Shown: one piece after another, positions 28,186 through 36,652 of the stretch
Layout of the letters: the number at the start of each line of letters is the position of its first letter
How positions within the stretch are numbered: position 1 is the first letter of the stretch
Source of the DNA: Acidobacteriota bacterium
Lineage (GTDB): Bacteria; Acidobacteriota; Blastocatellia; Pyrinomonadales; Pyrinomonadaceae
Assembly (NCBI GenBank): GCA_019639135.1
Contig: JAHBSL010000001.1
Coordinates: 186,001-250,000, forward strand
DNA: 64,000 bases
Reading direction: 5' to 3'
Position numbers and translations under genes: made by a program
The notes under the pieces: generated by a model
What the model was told of the DNA's origin: nothing
What the model saw: the letters and a program-made list of their open reading frames with translations, nothing else
The model's database searches: none

Positions 28186-29196
28186 TCACTCTGCCAATTC
28201 GAAATTGTTAAAGTCCGCAAACACCCAATTGTTGGTGAGTGTGCTGTAGATTATTTTCAAATACTTTCGGGCCAATGCGATTTTGGCTTTTCCGTGGCCG
28301 CGTCTCATCTTTATCTGTTCGTAATACCGTTTGAGATAATCGTTTTTCCTGATCGCGGCAAGAGAGCATTGGACCAATGTTGTCCGCCCCGTCTTGTTTC
28401 CGTGTTTTGTTATCCGCCCGTGGTTGACGGTTTCGTTCGAATTCGACACTCGCGGCACGATTCCGAAATAGCTCGCCAGTTTGTCTGCCGATCCGAAGTC
28501 TTTTACCTCGCCGATGACCGACAGCAGAATGCCCGCCGATAAGCTCCCGATCCCCGAGATCGAAACCAGGTTGCGGTAACCTGTCAACTTTTCGCTCTCT
28601 GTCGCGATCGCTGTGTCGAGCTTCTTGATTCCCGCTTTCAAAGACCTGATCTGCTCGATTATTATGTCCAGCTCGATCCGTTCGATTTGTGTCCATTCTT
28701 CTTCGAGAACTTTTTCCAATCCCTTTTCCGATGCCAGGCTCGTTTTCCTCAACTTTCGTCCGTTTGATACCGACAGTGCGTGTATCTTGTTTATAAGACT
28801 CGTTTTCAATCTCACCAGTTTCGTCCTTGTACCCACCAAAGACTGCACCTTATCCGCCTCTTCCTTCTTTGCTCTGACTTCCGGCAGCATGTCCGCCTTC
28901 AAAAAGAGCGCCAGATTTATCGCGTCGTTCCGATCCGTTTTCTTGACCGAGTTCTTCACCACGTCAAACTGTCTCGGATTGACCAAAACCACCCGGCCGC
29001 ATGCCGCTCTGACCTGCTCGACAAACCATCTCGTGTTGCCTGTCGCCTCAACCGCTATCTCATCCGATAGCGACAAGCCCGCGACAAAACGCTCGATCTC
29101 GCAGAGCTGATACTTCGCGATTGTCGGCCCCTCTTCTTCTGTCAAATAACAAACCGTGATCTGTGTCGTGTGCAGATCCACTCCGATATATCTCAT
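28186..29196 (-). CDS. IS110-family transposase (DEDD RuvC-like and Tnp_20 domains)
   Basis: The ATG at 29196 (MRYIGVDLHTTQ) has GGAGGG 10 bases upstream. The 336-residue protein has the N-terminal RuvC-like DEDD domain (Asp in GVDLHTTQ, Glu in EATGNTRW, then TDRNDAINLA) and the C-terminal transposase_20 region with the catalytic-serine neighbourhood (SISGIGSLSAGILLSVIGE, YFGIVPRVSNSNE). IS110 enzymes act as RNA-guided recombinases that move a circular form using a bridge RNA. The reading frame is complete, so the element may be active. It lies inside the 28165-29433 element. Confidence 0.95.
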   Translation of the reverse strand: MRYIGVDLHTTQITVCYLTEEEGPTIAKYQLCEIERFVAGLSLSDEIAVEATGNTRWFVEQVRAACGRVVLVNPRQFDVVKNSVKKTDRNDAINLALFLKADMLPEVRAKKEEADKVQSLVGTRTKLVRLKTSLINKIHALSVSNGRKLRKTSLASEKGLEKVLEEEWTQIERIELDIIIEQIRSLKAGIKKLDTAIATESEKLTGYRNLVSISGIGSLSAGILLSVIGEVKDFGSADKLASYFGIVPRVSNSNETVNHGRITKHGNKTGRTTLVQCSLAAIRKNDYLKRYYEQIKMRRGHGKAKIALARKYLKIIYSTLTNNWVFADFNNFELAE

Positions 29197-29433
29197 CCCG
29201 TTTTCCCTCCAAATCTCTTGTTGTCGTCCGGCTTTGGAGTAGATTAACGGTGGCAAATGTGCCATTCTCCTATTCGAGGTCAACTCTTTCGAGCTGCCTC
29301 ATGGTGGCGGTGCGGGCGAGAAGCGGGATCGGAGTTAGTCTCCTTAACGCGGTCATTAAGCCGCATGAAAAAATTCAGCTTCAAGCCTCTCTACTCCAAC
29401 GTCTTTCAACATCAGAGTACATCGCCACCGTTT
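29197..29433 (-). ncRNA. Candidate bridge RNA of the IS110 element
   Basis: The ~237-base non-coding stretch upstream of the transposase is where IS110-group elements encode the bridge RNA that pairs with target and donor DNA. A 19-base sequence at 29236-29254 (GGAGTAGATTAACGGTGGC on the + strand) is nearly what results from joining the element's two ends: GGAGTAGA also lies at the downstream end (complement of 28165-28172) and ACGGTGGC at the upstream end (complement of 29424-29431). The RNA thus carries a complement of its own circle junction. GGAGTAGA also occurs in the RNA itself at 29390-29397. No transcript boundaries or target guides could be fixed. Confidence 0.55.
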
Positions 29434-29453
29434 AATTCATCATGCCATCTCCT

Positions 29454-29915
29454 TTAGGTTCGTTCGAAAACGGTTTCGACCGCCCAGTCCTCTTCGCCCT
29501 CGGGCGAGACGTTGAACATCAAATATTTGAACGAATCTTTTCCCGGAACGATCTCAGTTCGCCAGCCCCATTCAGGATGGCCCGGAACCGAGTAATGTCC
29601 CATCAGGTTGAGAACACCCTCGTCAGAGATGTCACCCTTGCATTCCATCAGGACGTATTTCGAGTGCCACGAATCGGTCCAAAATGCCGAAACCGAATTG
29701 TCCTTTCCGCTTCCGGTGATCAGGATCACGCCTTCATGCTGCTCGCCCTCGTAAACCCATGTATAGGCGATCTCGAGGCACTGGCCGTTCATTCGCTTCA
29801 CCGCCTTTGCAGTTGAGGGCGATTCGAATATCGGATCGGGCAGGAATGAAAGATTAAGCCGGTTCGTTCCTTTCCATTCGCTTTCGAGCGACGAGAAAAC
29901 TTCTTGGATCGTCAT
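29454..29915 (-). CDS. DUF1579-like protein
   Basis: A 153-residue soluble protein. The opening MTIQEVFSSLESEWKGTNRL, an early YTWVYEG segment and a beta-rich body are like the DUF1579 family of unknown function, though the match is from memory of the family only. Its start codon overlaps the stop of the upstream VOC gene by one base, and its stop was 38 bases before a second VOC gene before the IS110 insertion. The cluster suggests a shared small-molecule theme, but no substrate can be named. Confidence 0.6.
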   Translation of the reverse strand: MTIQEVFSSLESEWKGTNRLNLSFLPDPIFESPSTAKAVKRMNGQCLEIAYTWVYEGEQHEGVILITGSGKDNSVSAFWTDSWHSKYVLMECKGDISDEGVLNLMGHYSVPGHPEWGWRTEIVPGKDSFKYLMFNVSPEGEEDWAVETVFERT

Positions 29916-30352
29916 TATTTTGCTCCTTGCTGGCCGAGAGCGATCATTGCGAACATCGCTCCGCTCGGGTCGTTGAGAAAGGCCATCCGTCCGACATTCG
30001 GAATATCCTCAGGGCCTTTGAGGATGGTTGCTCCAAGACCTGCGGCCTTCGCGGCTGCGGCGTCGCAGTCATCGACCGCGATGTAATGAGCGATGTGTGC
30101 GGGCGGCATCGGTTCGCCGCCGAACATTTCGGGCGTCATCGCGTAAAGTGCACCATCGGGCTGTCCCGAGCCGCAGGACGAGAACTCGAGATATGGAAAG
30201 TCCTCACCGGCCGCCTGGCTCCGGTTGAACTCCCAACCGAAGACGTTGCTATAGAACGACCGGCATTTTTCAAGATCGGTCGAGGCGATCTCGACCCAGC
30301 AAAACTCGCCGTGGGCGGGCATCGGGCCGTAGCCCTCTGAAGCATCAGACAT
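29915..30352 (-). CDS. VOC (glyoxalase/bleomycin resistance) family protein
   Basis: A 145-residue VOC protein, paralogous to the one at 27744: FCWVEIASTDLEKCRSFYSNVFGWEF parallels its CWHELASRDLEAAKAFYTEMFGWE, followed by IAVDDCDAAAAKAAGLGA and NDPSGAMFAMIAL. Both could bind the same type of ligand or form a heterodimer. It has a good ribosome site (GGAGGACCTTT) and its own promoter; the downstream DUF1579 gene overlaps its stop codon by one base. Substrate unknown. Confidence 0.88.
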   Translation of the reverse strand: MSDASEGYGPMPAHGEFCWVEIASTDLEKCRSFYSNVFGWEFNRSQAAGEDFPYLEFSSCGSGQPDGALYAMTPEMFGGEPMPPAHIAHYIAVDDCDAAAAKAAGLGATILKGPEDIPNVGRMAFLNDPSGAMFAMIALGQQGAK

Positions 30353-30382
30353 AAAGGTCCTCCGAAAATTGATAAGGCCGAT

Positions 30383-30411
30383 AAAATAACACCGGCCGGG
30401 TTAAAAGTAAA
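30383..30411 (-). promoter_or_regulatory. Sigma70-type promoter of the VOC-DUF1579 operon
   Basis: Read on the minus strand, TTTACT (30411-30406) and TATTTT (30388-30383) are separated by exactly 17 bases, about 30 bases before the VOC start at 30352. Confidence 0.5.
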
Positions 30412-30522
30412 ACTGATACAGCGAGGAGGAGTTTTGAGTTGCGTTAAATGAGAGACGGCCGTTCCACGATGCAGGGCGGCCGGCCGCAACCCAAAACTTT
30501 TGGCGGCGGGAGAGCAAATCTA

Positions 30523-31215
30523 TCAACCGGCCATTCGCATCTGTTCCACAGGGGTCATCGACTGAAGTTTATCGATGAAACGTGACGCAGCCCGACGGGA
30601 AAGCTCTGTGACGCCGCAATTGAACTCCGCCAAGCACTCGGCCTCGGCGTCGACGTTCAACTGACGAGCAAGCCCGCGGATCATTCCGAGCTGTTTCGAA
30701 GTGACCATGTCGGACAAACTGACCGCAACGGGTGAGATCTCGGCACTTTCGTCCTTGGCGGGCACTTCGCGGCCATTTGGCTCGTTCTTGTAAAGATCAC
30801 GGGCGATCCCGAATTTGACGGCCGCGCGCTTAAGAGCATCGTGCTCGGCCTTTTTGATACCGATCTCGCTTTTTGCCGAGCCCGTTCCGATTCCCTCGCG
30901 GGTGATCCCACCGATGGTAATTGCGACCGTCACGATCGCGATCTCACCGATGGTGCGTATATCCTTAATACTATGGCTCCAGTCGGGTGCGGTCGTATCG
31001 AGGATGTCGGCAACCGTGTGCCATTCAACGTACTCGATCGTCCGCGGGGAGCCGTCCTTCGAACGCCAACCGGTCCGCTGGCGGAGCATCGCCGGTTCGA
31101 GGTTTTCGCGTAGTTCGCGAAGCGTGGTTGAAAAGCTGTAAACATTGTCCGATGCGGCACTAGCTGCAGTCGGCCTCATGTTCGCGATGTTCATGGTCGT
31201 AGCTTCGGTGTTCAT
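30523..31215 (-). CDS. Rad52/DdrA-like single-strand annealing protein
   Basis: The start at 31215 has AAGGAGGA six bases upstream. The 230-residue product carries the Rad52/DdrA annealing-domain signature: YVEWHTVADILDTTAPDWS, a beta-hairpin (IGEIAIVTVAITIGGITREG), then GTGSAKSE and the helix AEHDALKRAAVKFGIARDLY. Residues ~165-225 form a small C-terminal helical domain (TSKQLGMIRGLARQL, SRRAASRFIDKLQ) seen in phage recombination proteins. It should anneal complementary single strands in repair or phage-type recombination. It is divergent from an XRE regulator, which probably controls it. Confidence 0.85.
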   Translation of the reverse strand: MNTEATTMNIANMRPTAASAASDNVYSFSTTLRELRENLEPAMLRQRTGWRSKDGSPRTIEYVEWHTVADILDTTAPDWSHSIKDIRTIGEIAIVTVAITIGGITREGIGTGSAKSEIGIKKAEHDALKRAAVKFGIARDLYKNEPNGREVPAKDESAEISPVAVSLSDMVTSKQLGMIRGLARQLNVDAEAECLAEFNCGVTELSRRAASRFIDKLQSMTPVEQMRMAG

Positions 31216-31247
31216 ATTCCTCCTTTCATAGGCGGCAAGCGTGCCAT

Positions 31248-31268
31248 CTGTGAAACATCGTATCACAG
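31248..31268. promoter_or_regulatory. Inverted-repeat operator upstream of the Rad52-like gene
   Basis: CTGTGA (31248-31253) and TCACAG (31263-31268) form a perfect inverted repeat with a 9-base spacer. It lies 33 bases upstream of the annealing-protein start and is a likely site for the divergently encoded XRE regulator. Confidence 0.45.
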
Positions 31269-31300
31269 CAAAAGAATCGTTGCAAGTATGAAACCAGGTG

Positions 31301-31359
31301 TTGCATTTAAAAATTGTTCATGCTATGTTTTATTTGTGAAATAAAAAGTGCATTTGTGA
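31301..31359 (+). promoter_or_regulatory. Promoter and repeated half-sites for the XRE regulator
   Basis: TTGCAT (31301-31306) and TATGTT (31324-31329) are 17 bases apart. Two copies of ATTTGTGA follow at 31332-31339 and 31352-31359, exactly 20 bases apart, sharing TGTGA with the operator at 31248. Autoregulation by the XRE protein is a natural reading but is inferred. Confidence 0.45.
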
Positions 31360-31384
31360 CACTTCAAAATCACGGAGGAAAAAT

Positions 31385-31783
31385 ATGGCGTTCAGCAACG
31401 AAAAATTTCTGGATACTGCGGAACTCGGGCGTGCCGTAAAGCGGCGCAGGGAAGAATTGAAACTCAGCCTTCGGGACGTAGCGGACGAGACGGGCGTTTC
31501 GGCCTCGACCCTTTCACGGATCGAGAACGGGACCGGAAAGCCGGACTCGGACAACATTGCAAGGCTTTCGGCCTGGCTCGATATGCCGATCGACCGGCTT
31601 ATGACGAAGAAGTCCGAAGAGGTCGAACCGGTGATCTATTATCCGCACGAAGCGACGCCCGAGATCGTCGAGGCTCACCTGAGAGCGGACAAGAACCTTA
31701 ACGCGGAAACGGCCCAGGCTCTTTCGGAGCTTTTCCGGGTTGCCTATAAGCAGTTCAGCACTCCCCAGAAGACGAAGAAATAA
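31385..31783 (+). CDS. XRE-family helix-turn-helix transcriptional regulator
   Basis: A 132-residue regulator with one N-terminal HTH (~15-70): LGRAVKRRREELKLSLRDVADETGVSASTLSRIENG is the family pattern, followed by SDNIARLSAWLDMPIDRLM. A C-terminal helical region (~95-130, HLRADKNLNAETAQALSELF) probably dimerises. No protease or sensor domain. It is divergent from the annealing protein across a 169-base gap holding TGTGA-type repeats, and followed by a membrane-protein gene 33 bases later. It most likely represses both directions. Confidence 0.9.
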   Translation: MAFSNEKFLDTAELGRAVKRRREELKLSLRDVADETGVSASTLSRIENGTGKPDSDNIARLSAWLDMPIDRLMTKKSEEVEPVIYYPHEATPEIVEAHLRADKNLNAETAQALSELFRVAYKQFSTPQKTKK

Positions 31784-31816
31784 ACGGACTTAACCCGACC
31801 AAAGAGGTAAGCGAAA

Positions 31817-32221
31817 ATGATGGAGCAAGCACTTGTAAGGGCAGAGGCCGCGGAAGAGGCAGGCAGTTTTCATTCGGTCGATACGTCGATAGTCCTGTTC
31901 TTTCTGGCTATGGAACTCGCGGCATCGGCAGGCGGCAACGGTTTGGATCTGGGGCTTTCGCTGCTGGCGATAGCTGCATTTGCCGTCCTGCCGTACTTTT
32001 TACCGGGCCGGCATGAATCGATGCAGTTCACGCATTGGCTCGTCGGACGAACCGCGATCGCCCTCGTCGGGGCCTTTGCAGGCCTCGGATTCGCCTTCGC
32101 GGTAGCTCCCGCAGCCGCACCGGCTTACGCCTCGCTGCCGATGACGCTTCTGATCTTCGCGGCGTTCGTCAGTTGCCTCGTTCAGCTATATGTTATGATG
32201 AAAGTTAGTTTGGCCCGATAG
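31817..32221 (+). CDS. Small integral membrane protein
   Basis: A 134-residue hydrophobic protein I do not recognise. Three to four predicted membrane segments: ~24-42 (a weak one), ~45-63 (LGLSLLAIAAFAVLPYF), ~77-97 (TAIALVGAFAGLGFAFAVAP) and ~105-130. A short acidic N-terminus is cytoplasmic or periplasmic. It follows the XRE regulator by 33 bases with an AGAGG ribosome site and is closed by a strong terminator, so the two are probably one transcript. Function unknown; a holin-like or stress role is only a guess. Confidence 0.6.
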   Translation: MMEQALVRAEAAEEAGSFHSVDTSIVLFFLAMELAASAGGNGLDLGLSLLAIAAFAVLPYFLPGRHESMQFTHWLVGRTAIALVGAFAGLGFAFAVAPAAAPAYASLPMTLLIFAAFVSCLVQLYVMMKVSLAR

Positions 32222-32242
32222 GCAAAAGGCGTCAAACAACAC

Positions 32243-32282
32243 AAAATTCCGCATACCGCTCGGGAATGGTATGCGGAATTTT
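32243..32282. terminator. Strong bidirectional terminator
   Basis: A perfect 15-bp stem (AAAATTCCGCATACC at 32243-32257 with its complement at 32268-32282) with a 10-base loop and A/T tracts on both sides. It ends the XRE-membrane protein transcript and the convergent Doc transcript. Confidence 0.92.
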
Positions 32283-32676
32283 ATTTTCTGGTGACCATGC
32301 TTCTAAATAGCTCAGCGAGGTCCTGCTTGTCCTTCTCACGGTTAGCGACGGCTATCATTGCGTGGTAGAGCGTGAGGTCATCTTCGTCGCCAAACTCCCA
32401 GCCGTTAAGCTCGAGAAACACCATCGCCGAAGCAAGAGCGGTTCGCTTATTGCCGTCGAGGAACGGTTGATTCTCCGCGATATGAAAAGCATATGCCGCG
32501 GCCATTTCAAATAGATCGGTGTGGAGATACTCGCCGCCGAAGGATGACTGCGGCATCATCACGGCCGATTCCAGGAGGTTGCGGTCGCGTACCCCGTCAA
32601 GACCGCCATAAGCAATAAGCGACTCCTCGTGGATAACAAAGACCTCCTCCAGAGTCAAAAATCTGGGTTCCGTCAT
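32281..32676 (-). CDS. doc: Doc-type (Fic superfamily) toxin
   Basis: A 131-residue protein with the Fic/Doc core HIAENQPFLDGNKRTAL (HxFxxGNKR-type phosphate loop; here the Phe position is offset but the GNKRTA element is intact). Doc kinases phosphorylate and inactivate EF-Tu; this is known for the family, not shown here. It overlaps the preceding antitoxin gene by four bases (ATGA), the standard antitoxin-first order. The stop sits at the terminator at 32243-32282. Confidence 0.9.
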   Translation of the reverse strand: MTEPRFLTLEEVFVIHEESLIAYGGLDGVRDRNLLESAVMMPQSSFGGEYLHTDLFEMAAAYAFHIAENQPFLDGNKRTALASAMVFLELNGWEFGDEDDLTLYHAMIAVANREKDKQDLAELFRSMVTRK

Positions 32677-32900
32677 TCAGCTAGTTTTCGAAAGGTCTTT
32701 GAGTGGGTCTTGAGGACTTTCTTCGAAAGCTTTCGCACCTCGACAGTAGCGCCAGTCTCTTCAGCCGGCTCGATGATCAAGCGACGACCGTCCGTCGTGA
32801 TCTCGACCTCTGATTCTCGACTGATTCCAAGCAGGTCAAGAATTGGCTTGTCGATGATGATACCCATGCTGTTTCCGATCATTGTAAGCGACTTTCGCAT
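32673..32900 (-). CDS. AbrB/MazE-type antitoxin
   Basis: Start placed at 32900 (MRKSLTMIGNSMG), though no clear ribosome site precedes it and an upstream start is possible. The 75-residue product has the swapped-hairpin DNA-binding fold: SMGIIIDKPILDLLGISRESEVEIT followed by RRLIIEPA, then a basic C-terminal tail that would bind the toxin. It overlaps the doc start by 4 bases. An AbrB-fold antitoxin with a Doc toxin is less common than Phd-Doc but is known. It follows aroF by 32 bases on the same strand. Confidence 0.78.
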   Translation of the reverse strand: MRKSLTMIGNSMGIIIDKPILDLLGISRESEVEITTDGRRLIIEPAEETGATVEVRKLSKKVLKTHSKTFRKLAE

Positions 32901-32932
32901 ACTAACAATGTTATAACAGCCGCCGGGTATTT

Positions 32933-33985
32933 TCAAGCAATTTGTTCGAGCGACTGATGCAATACTTCCGTATCATTTTGGGCAGCAATAACTGAGTGGA
33001 CCTGCCGCACCTTCGAATACAATTTCGAAAACTGATCGGTCGTCAGGGCCTGGGCGCCGTCGCAGAGGGCTTCCTCGGGACAGGGATGTACCTCGATGAT
33101 CAATCCGTCCGCACCGACGGCGGTTCCTGCAAGAGCGAGCGGCTCGACCATGTAGTTGTGACCGGTCCCGTGCGAGGGGTCGATGATGATCGGCAGGTGC
33201 GAGAGCCTTCGGACGGCCGGGACGATCGAGAGGTCCATCGTGTTCCGGGCGTGGTCGGCGAAGGTGCGGATGCCGCGTTCGCAGAGGATCACGTTGTAAT
33301 TTCCCTCGGCCATGATGTACTCGGCGGCAAGCAAGAACTCGTCAAGCGTGGCCGAAAGCCCGCGCTTTAAGAGCACCGGCTTCGAAGCCTTTCCGGCATA
33401 TTTCAGTAGCGAGAAATTCTGCATATTGCGGGCGCCGATCTGGATGCAATCGCCGTATTTCTCGACCAGGTCGATTCCGTGCTCGTCCATAGCTTCGGTT
33501 ACGATGTTGAGTCCGAAGCGGTCGCGGACCTCGGCAAGGATCTTCAATCCGTCCTCGCCTTTGCCCTGAAACGCATAAGGAGATGTCCGCGGTTTGAACG
33601 CGCCGCCGCGAAAGAACTTCGCTCCGCTCGCGGCAACGGCCTCGGCTGCGGCGAAGACCTGCTCCGCCGTTTCAACCGCACACGGGCCGGCGATCATTGC
33701 GAGGCTGCCGCCGCCGATCGACGCGGTGCCGACCTTGACGACCGAACGTCCCGGCTTAAGATCGCTTGAGATCAGCTTATAAGGCTTCGTGACACGGATC
33801 GCCTCGGCGACCCCGGGCAGATTTTCGAAATGCGTCGGATCGACCGAGCCGCGATTTCCCGTAATGCCGATCGCAGTGCGGCTTTCGCCCGGCATCGGGT
33901 GGCCCTTGAAACCGAGCCTTTCAATTACCTGAACAACCCTTTCGATATCCGACTGTGAGGCGTCGGGCTTCATTACGATGAGCAT
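32933..33985 (-). CDS. aroF: 3-deoxy-7-phosphoheptulonate synthase (AroF type)
   Basis: A 350-residue enzyme of the Thermotoga-like class: an N-terminal ferredoxin-like domain (~1-70, [25 protein letters not shown]) and a (beta/alpha)8 barrel with [44 protein letters not shown] and DPSHGTGH. It condenses phosphoenolpyruvate and erythrose 4-phosphate, the first step toward chorismate. It closes the trp operon (30 bases after trpA), so tryptophan attenuation may also govern entry into the shikimate pathway. The N-terminal domain suggests allosteric control by an aromatic amino acid, known in relatives. Confidence 0.95.
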   Translation of the reverse strand: MLIVMKPDASQSDIERVVQVIERLGFKGHPMPGESRTAIGITGNRGSVDPTHFENLPGVAEAIRVTKPYKLISSDLKPGRSVVKVGTASIGGGSLAMIAGPCAVETAEQVFAAAEAVAASGAKFFRGGAFKPRTSPYAFQGKGEDGLKILAEVRDRFGLNIVTEAMDEHGIDLVEKYGDCIQIGARNMQNFSLLKYAGKASKPVLLKRGLSATLDEFLLAAEYIMAEGNYNVILCERGIRTFADHARNTMDLSIVPAVRRLSHLPIIIDPSHGTGHNYMVEPLALAGTAVGADGLIIEVHPCPEEALCDGAQALTTDQFSKLYSKVRQVHSVIAAQNDTEVLHQSLEQIA

Positions 33986-34015
33986 ATATAGCGTCCCTTA
34001 TACAAACTTATGACT

Positions 34016-34828
34016 TTAGTTTTCCGTGCCCGTATTTGCAACCGCGGGCAGCAAACTGCCGACAAAGGCGCGGACGCGTTCAGGCACATTTCCAAGCGAG
34101 ATCGCACGTTCGATCTCCGCAACTATTGCCGAGCCGACCACGGCCGCATCGGCATATTCCCAAACCTCTTCGATCTGGCCGCTGGTCGAAATACCAAAAC
34201 CGACCGCAACCGGAAGATCCGTTACCGCTCTCGCACGACGGACGAGTTCCTCTGCCGCCGAACTCGTCTCCGAACGCGCACCGGTCACACCGGCGCGTGA
34301 GACGGCGTAAAGAAACCCGTTGGCATTCGCCGCGATCTTTGCCAGTCGCTCGTCGCTTGTCGTCGGTGCGATCAGCGAGATGAGGTCGAGGCCGTTCGAA
34401 CGAAATATCGCTCCAATTTCGGCCGCTTCTTCATCTACGGCGTCGGTGACGAGAATGCCATCGATCCCGGAACCTGCAGCGTCGTGTGCGAGCCGTTCGA
34501 GACCGTATTGATAAAGCGGGTTCAGGTAGCTAAAAAGAACGATCGGAACTTCAGAACTTTCGCGAATTTGGCGGCTGAGCTCGATGACATCTTCAAGCCG
34601 AACGCCATTCGCCAAAGCTCGCATAGACGATGCCTGGATCGTCGGGCCGTCGGCCATCGGGTCCGAGAAGGGAACACCGAGTTCGATGATGTCGGCACCG
34701 AGATCGGCCAAGGCGAGAACGATCCTGAAAGAGGTTTCAAGATCAGGATCGCCCGCAGAAACGAACGGGATAAAGCCTTTGCGCCCTGCCGAACGCAACT
34801 CTTCAAATCTTGAAGCGATCCTGCTCAT
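34016..34828 (-). CDS. trpA: Tryptophan synthase alpha subunit
   Basis: A 270-residue TIM barrel that cleaves indole-3-glycerol phosphate to indole. The catalytic Glu lies in [15 protein letters not shown], and [30 protein letters not shown], and VAVGFGIST match the family. Its start overlaps the stop of trpB by four bases, so the subunits are translationally coupled; it pairs with trpB in the alpha2beta2 complex. It is the last trp gene before aroF. Confidence 0.97.
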   Translation of the reverse strand: MSRIASRFEELRSAGRKGFIPFVSAGDPDLETSFRIVLALADLGADIIELGVPFSDPMADGPTIQASSMRALANGVRLEDVIELSRQIRESSEVPIVLFSYLNPLYQYGLERLAHDAAGSGIDGILVTDAVDEEAAEIGAIFRSNGLDLISLIAPTTSDERLAKIAANANGFLYAVSRAGVTGARSETSSAAEELVRRARAVTDLPVAVGFGISTSGQIEEVWEYADAAVVGSAIVAEIERAISLGNVPERVRAFVGSLLPAVANTGTEN

Positions 34829-36027
34829 TGTTCCGCCCTCCCATTTTCGTATTCGGCTACCGACATCAGGTCCTTATCGCCGCGGCCTGAAAGATTGACG
34901 ATCATCGCCGCCTCGGGCGAAAGCTTCGGGGCGAGTTTGATCGCGTGGGCTATTCCGTGGGCGGTCTCGAGTGCCGGAATGATGCCTTCGGTAGAAGAAA
35001 GCTCTGTGAACGCCGCTAGAGCTTCATCATCGGTCGCCGAGGCGTATTCGACCCGGCCGATCGCCCGCAGATACGCGTGTTCCGGGCCGATCGAGGCGTA
35101 GTCAAGCCCGGCGGAGATCGAATGCGTCGCCGCGACCTGTCCGGCGGCATCTTGAAGCACGTAGCTTTTTGTGCCCTGCAAAATGCCGACATGGCCGCCC
35201 GCGGCGAAGCGAGCTGCATGCATCCCGAGCTTATCGCCGCTTCCGCCGGCCTCAACGCCGATCATTCTGACGTCATCTTCAAGAAAGGCGTGAAAAAGCC
35301 CGATCGCATTCGAACCGCCGCCGACACAGGCGACGAGAGCGTCCGGGAGCGAGCCCTCGCGTTCAAGGAATTGCTCGCGGGCCTCGCGCCCTATTACGCT
35401 CTGAAAATCTCTGACCATAAGCGGATACGGGTGCGGTCCAAGTGCGGACCCGAGCAAGTAATAAGTATCTCTTACATTCGTGACCCAGTCTCGTAAAGAT
35501 TCGTTAATAGCATCTTTGAGTGTACGCGAGCCGGAATCGACGCCGTGGACCTCTGCCCCGAGCATCCGCATCCTGAATACATTGAGCTCCTGCCGTCGTA
35601 TATCCTCGGTGCCCATGTAGATGACGCACTCAAGCCCGAACCGTGCGCAGACGGTCGCGGTGGCAACGCCGTGCTGGCCGGCACCGGTTTCGGCGATGAT
35701 CCGGGTCTTGCCCATCCGGCGGGCAAGAAGTATTTGTCCGATAGCATTGTTTATCTTGTGTGCCCCGGTGTGCGTCAGATCCTCGCGTTTCAGAAAGATG
35801 CGGGCACCGCCGAGCTTTTCCGTCAGCCTTTCGGCGAGGTAAAGTGGCGTCGGGCGGCCCGCGAAATCGCGGAGATAGTAAAGAAATTCGCGGCTAAACT
35901 CGGCGTCGTCCCGCAAGGCAAGATAATTCTCGGTCAACTCATCGAGCGGAGCGACGAGCGTCTCCGGGACAAAACGCCCGCCAAATTCGCCCCAATATCC
36001 GCGTTCATCTGGTTCGTATCTGCTCAT
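34825..36027 (-). CDS. trpB: Tryptophan synthase beta subunit
   Basis: A 400-residue PLP enzyme that condenses indole and serine to tryptophan. [17 protein letters not shown] contains the PLP lysine; GGRFVPETL and [14 protein letters not shown] (phosphate loop) are typical, and the length is standard for TrpB1. It overlaps trpF by 4 bases and trpA by 4, so this part of the operon is tightly coupled. The classical TrpB1 form, with trpA alongside, indicates the normal channeling complex. Confidence 0.97.
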   Translation of the reverse strand: MSRYEPDERGYWGEFGGRFVPETLVAPLDELTENYLALRDDAEFSREFLYYLRDFAGRPTPLYLAERLTEKLGGARIFLKREDLTHTGAHKINNAIGQILLARRMGKTRIIAETGAGQHGVATATVCARFGLECVIYMGTEDIRRQELNVFRMRMLGAEVHGVDSGSRTLKDAINESLRDWVTNVRDTYYLLGSALGPHPYPLMVRDFQSVIGREAREQFLEREGSLPDALVACVGGGSNAIGLFHAFLEDDVRMIGVEAGGSGDKLGMHAARFAAGGHVGILQGTKSYVLQDAAGQVAATHSISAGLDYASIGPEHAYLRAIGRVEYASATDDEALAAFTELSSTEGIIPALETAHGIAHAIKLAPKLSPEAAMIVNLSGRGDKDLMSVAEYENGRAEQ

Positions 36028-36650
36028 GTTCCTCTTGCGTTTCGGATGAACGCCTCCATCTTGATCGGGTCTTTTTTTCCCGGTGCGGATTCAACGCCGC
36101 TCGCCACATCAACGGCATATGGCCTCACGAGTTCGACCGCCTCGGCGACGTTATCGGGCGTCAAGCCCCCGGCGAGAAAGAGCCGATCGCTGAATTGTTT
36201 CGCAGCAACCGCGATGTTCCAATCGAACCGCTCGCCCGTGCCGCCGAAAGCTGCCGTAGAATAGACATCCAGCAAGATCGAATCCGCCGGGAAATCACGA
36301 ATAACTTCAACGCTGAAATCCGGCGTAACACGCAAAGCCTTTATGACGGGCACACCGCAGGTTTTCGCAACCGTCGCAACGAACTCCGGTTCTTCGTCGC
36401 CATGTAGCTGAATAGCGGCGAGTCCGGTTTTTTCAACTGTCGTTTGGATAGTATCGATTTCGGCATTGACAAACACTCCGACAGGATCCACCCGGTCATC
36501 TAGGCCACGAATTATCGTGGCTGCTGTATATCGTTCGACGTATCTTTTACTCCCTTCAAAGAAATTGAACCCGAGCATATCCGCACCGAGATCGGCCGCT
36601 GCCTGAGCGTCCACAAAATTGGTGATACCGCAGATCTTGACCTTCACCAT
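36024..36650 (-). CDS. trpF: Phosphoribosylanthranilate isomerase
   Basis: A 208-residue single-domain barrel with [27 protein letters not shown] (read as two parts, KICGIT and [10 protein letters not shown]), [28 protein letters not shown] and the phosphate-binding [14 protein letters not shown]. It converts phosphoribosylanthranilate to CdRP. It is a stand-alone gene, not fused to trpC; it overlaps the start of trpB by 4 bases and follows trpC by two. Confidence 0.95.
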   Translation of the reverse strand: MVKVKICGITNFVDAQAAADLGADMLGFNFFEGSKRYVERYTAATIIRGLDDRVDPVGVFVNAEIDTIQTTVEKTGLAAIQLHGDEEPEFVATVAKTCGVPVIKALRVTPDFSVEVIRDFPADSILLDVYSTAAFGGTGERFDWNIAVAAKQFSDRLFLAGGLTPDNVAEAVELVRPYAVDVASGVESAPGKKDPIKMEAFIRNARGT

Positions 36651-36652
36651 CC

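Larger units (their letters stand above)
28165..29433 (-). mobile_element. IS110-family insertion sequence (~1.27 kb)
   Basis: Boundaries are inferred. The flanks are ATGATGAATT (28155-28164) on the left and AATTCATCAT (29434-29443) on the right; joining them with one AATT restores a perfect 16-bp palindrome and a 38-base gap between the stop of DUF1579 and the start of the VOC gene, so the insertion point is well supported. One long non-coding end (29197-29433, ~237 bases) lies upstream of the transposase and a short one (~21 bases) downstream, the layout of the IS110 group. No long terminal inverted repeats are present. The element lies between VOC and DUF1579 genes. Confidence 0.85.
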
